Part shown: positions 57,966-64,000 of the stretch, in pieces
How positions within the stretch are numbered: position 1 is the first letter of the stretch
Layout: each line of letters begins with the position of its first letter
Assembly: GCA_023421395.1 (NCBI GenBank)
Contig: JAEZTL010000008.1
Coordinates: forward strand, 20,552 to 84,551
Reading direction: 5' to 3'
Source: Bacillota bacterium
Lineage (GTDB): Bacteria > Bacillota > Clostridia > Christensenellales > Aristaeellaceae
DNA: 64,000 nt
Translations under genes and position numbers: made by a program
The notes under the pieces: generated by a model
What the model saw: only the letters and a program-made list of their open reading frames with translations
Databases searched by the model: none
What the model was told of the DNA's origin: nothing

Positions 57966-60182
57966 ATGACAGGACAAAACCGCATATGCCGCGGGCGGAT
58001 GATGGCCAAACGAGGGGCGCTCGCGCTCATCCTTCTGCTCGTCTGGGTCATGCTCCTTCCGGCCGCGGCCTCCGCCGACGTCGCGAGCCTCCGGGTCAAC
58101 CAGATCGTACAGGACGAGGGGCGCTTCACACTCTACGTCAGCGCGCTGGATGGGAGCAACACCCCCGTCGCCCTCGGCGGCGCGCCGGAGCAATATGAGA
58201 TCCATGCCGATGCGCTGGCGCCGATCCACCCGGCGAGCGCCACCACCTTCGCCCAGAGCGGCGAGGGGGTTTCCTATATTATCGCGGTGGACGTCTCCGG
58301 CTCCGTGACCAAGCAGGAGGTTGCGGACATCAAGCAGGCGCTCCACAGCTTCGTGGCCGGGCTGAACGGCGACTACGTCCGCCTGATCACCATCGGTTCC
58401 GAGATCAGCGTCGTTGCGGACTATACCCGCGACAGAAGCGCGCTGGACGCGCTCATCGACAGCAAAATTCACCGGAACGATCCCAAGACCCAGCTCTACG
58501 AGGGCTTGGCGCGGGCCATGGACAGTACTTCCGCCCAGCGGGTGGACGGCCCCAGGCGCACCGTGATGATCGTCTTTACCGACGGCGGCGACGATTCCGA
58601 CGGCCGGTACACGGCGGACAGCGTGCTCAAGCGGATGGAGTCCATGCGGCTGCCCGTCTACGCCGTGGCGCTCAAGGGCAACGCCAAGGCCAGCCCCGCC
58701 GCGGTCAACCAACTGTGTGAGGAGACCGGCGGCGCGCTGTTTAAGGCGGAGGAACTGGGTGTCTTGGGCGCGCTGAACCAAATCCGCGCCGCCGTACAGA
58801 ACAGCATGGTGCTCATCTGCGCGCCGGAAGACGCGGCGTACTTCGGCGTGGGCGGCAGCAAGTGGTCTGTCGCGCTCGAGTCGGACGGATGGATCGTCTC
58901 CAGCAACACCTACGAAATCACCACCCGGCCGACCGCGCCGCCGGTGAAGGTCGCGCTCAGCTTCCACGATGCGGGCATGGCCAGGGCCGTCAGGGGCATG
59001 CTGGGCAAGCCGGAGGACGCGGCGCTCTACGAGGAGGACCTGCCCGCCATCGCCGCGCTGACCCAGCTCTACGCCCAGGGCCTGGGGATCGGCGACTTGC
59101 GGGACCTTTCGATGATGCCCAACCTTGCCGAGGTCCGCCTGAAAGACAACAACATCGCCGACGTCACGCCGCTGAGCAAGCTGGAAAAGTTGACCGCCGC
59201 CAATCTGGACGGCAACAACCTGACCGACCTCGCCCCCATCAAGCACCTGGACAGCCTGAAGATCCTCAGCGTCAAGGACAACGAGATCGCGAGCGTCAGC
59301 TTCCTGAAGACCATGGAAAACCTGGAGCAGCTGGACCTCTCCGGCAACAACGTCGAAGACCTCACGCCCATGCGCGGCCTGGAAAAGCTCACCGCGCTGA
59401 ACCTGTCCAATAATCGGATCACGAAGGCCCAGCCCATCTCCGGCATCGCCAGCCTGACGACGCTGGACCTGCGCGGCAACGCCCTTGCGGACGAGGAGAG
59501 CCTGATGGCGTTGTCGGACGCCGGATGCCTCATTTTGCTGGACGTGCCGCTGCCTGCGCCAACCCCGACGGCAGCCCCCACGCCAACCCCCGCGCCGACG
59601 GTTTCGCCTTCCCCTTCCCCCACCCCCGCCCCTTCCGCCGGGCAGCGGACGCTCCGCTGGGCGCTGGCGAACTGGCTGTACCTGGCCATCGGCGCGGCCG
59701 CGCTGCTGGCGCTGATCATCGCGCTGGCGCTGATTCGCGCCCGGCGTGCGCCGGACCGCGAGGAAGGCGATCTCGAATGGCACCCCGGCGGCGGCATCCC
59801 CGGTGACCCGGAGAAGACGGTGGATATGAGCGGCTTCATGGACGGCGACCCGGAAAAGACCGTGGAACTGGACAGAAACCGCGTGAAGATCCGCTTCCTG
59901 GTGGAATACAAGGGCAGGACCAGGGAGGTCAACCTGCCCATCGGCACGACGCTCGCCATCGGGCGCGCGCCGGATAACGACCTGGTGCTGGAGGATAAGG
60001 CAGTCTCGCGCAAGCATGCCACGCTGAATCTGACCTACGACGGCCTGTACGTCAAGGATATTGGCTCCGTCTCCGGAACGACGCTCAACGGCGCGCAGAT
60101 CGTGCGGGAGAGGAATGTCCGCAAAGGTGACATCCTCAAGCTGGGCGAGACCACCGTCAGGATCGCGGACATCAGCAAGTAA
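57966..60182 (+). CDS. Membrane receptor-like protein: vWA, leucine-rich repeats, TM, FHA
   Basis: 738 residues from the ATG at 57966 (AAGGAG 7 nt upstream). Signal peptide to about residue 38, then an extracellular vWA domain with MIDAS DVSGS at 109-113 and TDGGDD. Six or seven 22-residue leucine-rich repeats (about 365-520) follow, such as LEQLDLSGNNVEDLTPM. A Pro/Thr linker leads to one TM (about 570-594). The cytoplasmic part has two GDPEKTV motifs (T618, T632) and an FHA domain (about 640-735) with AIGRAPDNDL and SRKHATLN. An exported adhesion part is thus linked to an inside phosphothreonine reader beside a kinase and phosphatase. Confidence 0.88.
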   Translation: MTGQNRICRGRMMAKRGALALILLLVWVMLLPAAASADVASLRVNQIVQDEGRFTLYVSALDGSNTPVALGGAPEQYEIHADALAPIHPASATTFAQSGEGVSYIIAVDVSGSVTKQEVADIKQALHSFVAGLNGDYVRLITIGSEISVVADYTRDRSALDALIDSKIHRNDPKTQLYEGLARAMDSTSAQRVDGPRRTVMIVFTDGGDDSDGRYTADSVLKRMESMRLPVYAVALKGNAKASPAAVNQLCEETGGALFKAEELGVLGALNQIRAAVQNSMVLICAPEDAAYFGVGGSKWSVALESDGWIVSSNTYEITTRPTAPPVKVALSFHDAGMARAVRGMLGKPEDAALYEEDLPAIAALTQLYAQGLGIGDLRDLSMMPNLAEVRLKDNNIADVTPLSKLEKLTAANLDGNNLTDLAPIKHLDSLKILSVKDNEIASVSFLKTMENLEQLDLSGNNVEDLTPMRGLEKLTALNLSNNRITKAQPISGIASLTTLDLRGNALADEESLMALSDAGCLILLDVPLPAPTPTAAPTPTPAPTVSPSPSPTPAPSAGQRTLRWALANWLYLAIGAAALLALIIALALIRARRAPDREEGDLEWHPGGGIPGDPEKTVDMSGFMDGDPEKTVELDRNRVKIRFLVEYKGRTREVNLPIGTTLAIGRAPDNDLVLEDKAVSRKHATLNLTYDGLYVKDIGSVSGTTLNGAQIVRERNVRKGDILKLGETTVRIADISK

Positions 60183-60196
60183 ACGGAGGGCTCGGC

Positions 60197-61579
60197 ATGC
60201 GCAAGTGGCTCGCGGCGGTTCTGGCGCTTTTGTGCGCGGGCCTGGGGGCGTGCCCCGGCTTCGCGGAGGATGCTGCGCCCGCCATCGCGCGGATCGTGCA
60301 GACGGAGAACGCCTATCGTCTGACGCTGGATAACCTGCCGGAGGGCGGGATCGGCCTGGTCCGGCTGCAGTTCGGCGCGAAGGACAAGGGTTTCAAGGAT
60401 GTGGACGGGGTTCAGGCGCCGGACGGGCGCACGCTCTCGGCAGACATTGCGGCGCTGAAAAAGATGAAAGCCTGGAACACCGGGGCCGCCGCGCGGATGC
60501 AGTTCAGGCTGGCGTTTGAGGGCGGAGAATCCACGGCCCGCGAATTTGCGTACTTCGGGGAGCCGAAGATGGCGGGAGAGGGCGAGTACGGCGGACAGGC
60601 GCTGATTGCGGGACGGGTGTCCGCCGGGGACGGCGTCCGGGTGTACGAGGACGGCCGGAGCATCGGATCGGCCGCGGTGAAGACGGATGGGAAGGGCCGG
60701 TTCGAGCTCACGGCGCCCCTGGATCTCATTGCCTCCGGCCATGGAACCATCGCGGCTCAGGATGAAAGCGGCGCGGTTCTCGGCGAATTGGCGCTGCCGC
60801 CCGCTCTCGTTCAGAATATCCCCGGGGTGACCGCCGGGGCGCAGGCATCCGGCGCGTCCGCCTCGCCGAGCCTTGCGAGCGAAGCGCCGGAGGTCGTGGG
60901 ATCGATGGGCGCGCTCCCTTCGGCGACGCCCTACGAGGAATTTACGCCCGCGCCCGCAATCAGCCCGGATGCGTACGCCGCGAGCCGTGAGGCGCGGCAG
61001 AATGTCGGCGCGGCGGACATCACCTACACATGGCCGCCTCAGTCCGGGAAAACGCCCGGGCCGGATGCCGCGCTGACGTCCGGCCCCTCGGTGATTTCCC
61101 CTTCTCCCGCGCCGGAAAACCCGGTCGCGGGCGCGATGAATCAATTTGGACTGTGGCTCGAAGGCATGAGAACCGGTCCCACGCCAAGCCCGACCCCGCT
61201 GCCGACGCCCAGCCCCACGCCGTCGCCCACGCCGGATCCGGTCTTTGTGAAGCCGACGCCCACGCCCAGCCTCACGCCGACGCCGACTCCTGTGCCCGCG
61301 CCGACGGCAAGCCCCGCGCCGACGCCCACGCGGGCGGCGGTCACGTCTGCGCCGGGCCATGCGCCGGCGGCGTCGCCCGGCGCGGCGGCGGGTGTTTCCT
61401 CAGGCCAGACGCCGCCGGGCGGGGCGCGTTCAGGCGCGGGGGGATTCATGAACCTGAGCGGGTCCAGGCTGATCCTGACGCTCATCCTGGCGGCGTTCAC
61501 GCTTGCGATGTCCGCCGCGGCGGCCGTGCTGACCTGGCGGGTCCGGACGGAACGACGCCGCGCCGGCGGGCGAAAATAG
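60197..61579 (+). CDS. Exported protein with Pro/Thr-rich stalk and C-terminal membrane helix
   Basis: 460 residues. Hydrophobic export signal (LAAVLALLCAGLGACPGFA) that contains both an LGAC sequence, possibly a lipobox, and a later FAED site. Residues about 30-215 form a beta-rich domain with no clear family; about 325-400 is a PTPSPTP-type stalk. One TM (about 430-452) and a basic tail end the chain. Type I topology with the domain outside. Part of the same operon as the receptor-like protein and phosphatase. Confidence 0.72.
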   Translation: MRKWLAAVLALLCAGLGACPGFAEDAAPAIARIVQTENAYRLTLDNLPEGGIGLVRLQFGAKDKGFKDVDGVQAPDGRTLSADIAALKKMKAWNTGAAARMQFRLAFEGGESTAREFAYFGEPKMAGEGEYGGQALIAGRVSAGDGVRVYEDGRSIGSAAVKTDGKGRFELTAPLDLIASGHGTIAAQDESGAVLGELALPPALVQNIPGVTAGAQASGASASPSLASEAPEVVGSMGALPSATPYEEFTPAPAISPDAYAASREARQNVGAADITYTWPPQSGKTPGPDAALTSGPSVISPSPAPENPVAGAMNQFGLWLEGMRTGPTPSPTPLPTPSPTPSPTPDPVFVKPTPTPSLTPTPTPVPAPTASPAPTPTRAAVTSAPGHAPAASPGAAAGVSSGQTPPGGARSGAGGFMNLSGSRLILTLILAAFTLAMSAAAAVLTWRVRTERRRAGGRK

Positions 61580-61606
61580 CCGCCGCACCCGAAGGGAGGG
61601 ATTTTT

Positions 61607-62524
61607 TTGAGCATCCTTATTGACGCGGCCGTCTGCAGCAACAAGGGGCGCGTGCGGGGAAACAACGAGGACAATTTTCTGTTCAACGGCCTTTATATGA
61701 AAAAGCAGGAGGCGGACGCAGGCGGCCTGTTTCAGGCTGAGAGCCGGGCCAGACTGCAGTTCTACGCCGTCTGCGACGGCATGGGCGGCGGCGACGCGGG
61801 CGAGGAAGCCGCCTACACGGCGGTGTGCGAGCTGGGGAAACTTCTGCCCGGGTTCAACGCGGTGGATTCGCCCGAGGCACTGGCGGAGGGCGTCCAGCGC
61901 GTCTCCGACCAGATCCACGCCGCGTCCCAAAAGCGCGGCGGCCGGTCCGGCACGACGCTGGCGATGGTGTCGATCGCCTACGAGCGGGCCCGCGCCTTCA
62001 ACGTCGGGGACAGCCGCGTATACATGCTGCGCGGCGACGCGCTGCGCCGCGTTTCCACCGACCACTCCGAAGTGCAGCGGATGATTGCCATGGGCATCCT
62101 CACCGAAGAGGAGGCGCGCACCCATCCCAAGCGCCATGTGATCAGCCAGTTTCTGGGCATGCCGCCCTCCGAAGTTCGGCTGACCGTGGCCGCGACGGAC
62201 GTCATTGCGCTGACCGCGGGCGATTGGCTGCTGATCTCGAGCGACGGCCTGACGGACATGGTGGACGACGAGGGCATTCGTCAGATCCTGTGCGCCTCGC
62301 CCGGCGCGCGCGAGGCCGCGAAGGCGCTGGTTCAGGCGGCGCTTCAGAACGGCGGAAAGGATAACGTGACGGCGCTTTGCGTCCGGGCGGCGGAGGTGAA
62401 CCCGCGCGCGGAGCTCAACCGGCTGAAAAGATTCCGCGCCGCCGCGGTGGCGCTGGCCATCCTGTCCGCCTGCGCGGCGGCGGCGATGGCGTTCGGCGCG
62501 TTCCCGGGTTTTCCGGGAACCTGA
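61607..62524 (+). CDS. PP2C-type Ser/Thr phosphatase (Stp-like), membrane-tethered
   Basis: 305 residues from a TTG at 61607 with GAAGGGAGGG upstream. Motifs: RGNNEDN at 17-23, CDGMGGGDAG at 56-65, RSGTTL, VGDSRVY, SSDGLTD and KDNVT. These are the full metal and catalytic set, so it should be active. Unlike free PrpC/Stp it ends in one hydrophobic helix near 278-300. It reverses the phosphorylation by the next gene's kinase. Confidence 0.92.
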   Translation: MSILIDAAVCSNKGRVRGNNEDNFLFNGLYMKKQEADAGGLFQAESRARLQFYAVCDGMGGGDAGEEAAYTAVCELGKLLPGFNAVDSPEALAEGVQRVSDQIHAASQKRGGRSGTTLAMVSIAYERARAFNVGDSRVYMLRGDALRRVSTDHSEVQRMIAMGILTEEEARTHPKRHVISQFLGMPPSEVRLTVAATDVIALTAGDWLLISSDGLTDMVDDEGIRQILCASPGAREAAKALVQAALQNGGKDNVTALCVRAAEVNPRAELNRLKRFRAAAVALAILSACAAAAMAFGAFPGFPGT

Positions 62525-62551
62525 ACGATGACCGCGAGTGGGGTAGGAAGC

Positions 62552-64000
62552 ATGTCGGAAACACCCAAAAGGCTGGCCGGGCTGGAGCCGCTGTGGGGCG
62601 TGTGGCGCGTCGGGGAGCTGATCGGCGAAGGGAGCTACGGCAAGGTCTTCAAGATCTGCCGCGAAGAGTTTGACGACCGCTACATTGCCGCGCTCAAGTG
62701 GATTCAGCTGCCCCGGGACAAAAGCGACATCGAGCGGCTGCGCTCCGAGAACATGTCGGAGGCGGACGTGCGCTCCCACTACGGCAGCCTGGCCCGTTCG
62801 CTGAACGAGGAAATCCGCCTGATGGCGGGCCTGGGCGGCAACAGCCACATCGTCAACTACGCCGACCACATGATCCTTGAGCGCCAGGATGAGATCGGCT
62901 GGGACATCCTGATCCGAATGGAATACCTGACGCCGCTGAACAGGGTGATGGAAGGCGCGCTCCTCTCCCAGCGGGAGGTCGCCGTCATCGGCTGGCACAT
63001 CTGCCAGGCGCTCGAGGTGTGCGCGCGGCACAAGATCATCCACCGGGACATCAAGCCGGACAACATCTTCGTCTCGGCTGACGGGAACTACAAGCTGGGA
63101 GACTTCGGCGTGGCGCGGACCATGGAGCGCACCCAGGACAATCTGTCCCGAAAGGGTACGCCGCTGTATATGGCGCCCGAGGTGTACTTTCAGCGCGCGG
63201 TCAGCCTGACGGCGGACCTGTACTCGCTGGGCGTGGTGCTCTACCAACTGCTCAACATGAACCGCGCGCCGCTGATGCCGCTGGACCGCGCGCCCACCTA
63301 TGAAGACCGGGAGAACGCGCTCAAACGCCGCTTGGGCGGCGAGGCGCTGCGGCCTCCGGCCAACAGCTGCCCGGAACTGGACAGGGTGGTGCTCAAGGCC
63401 TGCGCCCACAAAAGCCAGAACCGCTACCGGAGCGCGGAGGCCATGGGGAGCGATCTGGAGCGCCTGATCCGCGAGAACCGCCTGAGCGACCGGCGCCCGA
63501 CGGGCTCCGGCGCGAGATCCGTGCAGAAGCGTTGTCCGCACTGGAAGCGGTGGCTCTATGCCGCGGCGGCGACGGTGGTGCTGGCGGGTGCCGCGATCAT
63601 GCTGACCCGTCCGGAGCTGCGCCCGTTTTCCGCCCCGGCATCCGTCGCGGAGGGTGGGCCCGGGGCGGCCGTGGATACACTGCCGCCGATCATTGAGCCC
63701 ATCGTCGCGCCCGCGGAACCGACGCCGGCACAGGAACCGACGCCGGAACCGACACCGACACCGACACCGACACCGGAACCGACACCGGAACCGACGCCGA
63801 CGTCTGCACATACGCCGGAGCCAACGCTTGCGCCGATGCCCGCGCGGACAGTCCATCCGGCGTCTACCCTCGAACCTGCGGCAAAGACGGTGGCTGCCGC
63901 CGCGGTGGTGCCGGAACCCACGCCCGAGCCGACGCCGGAGCCGACGCCCGAGCCGACGCCGGAGCCAACGCCGGAGCCGACACCGGAGCCGACGCCGGAG
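62552..64000 (+). CDS. Transmembrane Ser/Thr protein kinase, 3' part beyond window edge
   Basis: At least 483 residues; still open at the right edge. Kinase: glycine loop GEGSYGKV at 25-32, K49 in ALKW, HRDIKPDN at 164-171, DFG at 184-186, then APE. All catalytic residues are present, so it should be active. One TM near 332-352 (LYAAAATVVLAGAAIMLT), then an extracellular Pro-Thr-Glu stalk without PASTA domains in the visible part. The order of kinase domain, TM and outside tail is like the layout of T7SS EssB, which has a pseudokinase, and no EssB gene is seen. AGGAAG precedes the ATG. Confidence 0.9.
   Translation, partial: MSETPKRLAGLEPLWGVWRVGELIGEGSYGKVFKICREEFDDRYIAALKWIQLPRDKSDIERLRSENMSEADVRSHYGSLARSLNEEIRLMAGLGGNSHIVNYADHMILERQDEIGWDILIRMEYLTPLNRVMEGALLSQREVAVIGWHICQALEVCARHKIIHRDIKPDNIFVSADGNYKLGDFGVARTMERTQDNLSRKGTPLYMAPEVYFQRAVSLTADLYSLGVVLYQLLNMNRAPLMPLDRAPTYEDRENALKRRLGGEALRPPANSCPELDRVVLKACAHKSQNRYRSAEAMGSDLERLIRENRLSDRRPTGSGARSVQKRCPHWKRWLYAAAATVVLAGAAIMLTRPELRPFSAPASVAEGGPGAAVDTLPPIIEPIVAPAEPTPAQEPTPEPTPTPTPTPEPTPEPTPTSAHTPEPTLAPMPARTVHPASTLEPAAKTVAAAAVVPEPTPEPTPEPTPEPTPEPTPEPTPEPTPE
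63710..64000 (+). repeat. Degenerate Pro-Thr-Glu coding repeats
   Basis: In-frame repeats of the type EPTP (12-bp unit), interrupted by a non-repeat stretch at about 63805-63900 and running to the window edge. They encode an extended extracellular stalk, not a separate genetic element. Confidence 0.8.

Noticed and set aside
63710..64000. Short tandem repeats as a possible origin or iteron array
   Set aside because: They are in-frame Pro-Thr-Glu codons of the kinase stalk.

Overview
The window is about 64 kb of GC-rich bacterial chromosome with dense gene packing. It looks like an anaerobic, plant-polysaccharide-using Bacillota of the class Clostridia. The reasons are a firmicute-type (T7SSb) ESX secretion locus with EssC and a YukD/EsaB-like protein, a BceRS-BceAB module, a YesM/YesN two-component system beside LplB/LplC-type sugar permeases, and a free rubredoxin. 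No rRNA, tRNA, integrase, transposase or CRISPR array was seen. The exact genus cannot be read from the sequence.

Layout. (1) 1-7,897 (minus) is a sugar or sugar-acid operon: GatY/KbaY-type class II aldolase, PHP phosphoesterase, galactonate-dehydratase-like enolase, two CUT1 permeases, binding protein, FGGY kinase and a DapA-type aldolase cut by the edge. It diverges from a GntR/UTRA regulator, with good promoters on both sides of the intergenic region. (2) 9,271-16,064 holds a small hypothetical gene, a LacI repressor and a divergent operon of GH127 beta-L-arabinofuranosidase plus a CUT1 ABC importer, ended by a terminator. (3) 16,508-24,398 is a second glycan operon: GH78 alpha-L-rhamnosidase, an Rbs-like importer, GH105 unsaturated uronyl hydrolase and a LacI repressor. 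(4) 24,556-24,732 is rubredoxin. (5) 24,742-36,215 (minus) is an unusual 12-gene cluster: five zinc-ribbon proteins, a Ser/Thr kinase, a PP2C phosphatase, a vWA protein, a VirD4/TraD-like ATPase, a 700-residue protein with tandem repeats, a Syd-like protein, a small unknown protein and a secreted beta-propeller-like protein. (6) 36,751-45,089 (minus) is a YesN/YesM-regulated importer plus an FAD-dependent oxidoreductase. (7) 45,261-49,806 is a Bce-type detoxification module whose response regulator carries an in-frame amber codon. (8) 50,033-64,000 is a T7SSb operon with its own kinase, PP2C phosphatase, an EssC with an FHA domain, and a membrane protein joining vWA, leucine-rich repeats and FHA.

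How the parts fit. Regions 1-3 and 6 import and cut pectin-type side chains (arabinose, rhamnose and unsaturated uronic acids), each under a local regulator. All four sugar-binding-protein genes are followed by a long perfect GC-rich hairpin without a U tract, which probably raises binding-protein output over the next gene. Regions 5 and 8 are two separate kinase/phosphatase/vWA systems. Region 8 is a phospho-regulated secretion machine. Region 5 contains the three parts of a TerY-P-like triad (vWA, PP2C, kinase), known from Ter systems and phage-defence work, here combined with zinc-ribbon adaptors and a VirD4-type motor. It is the best candidate for an undescribed system in this window.
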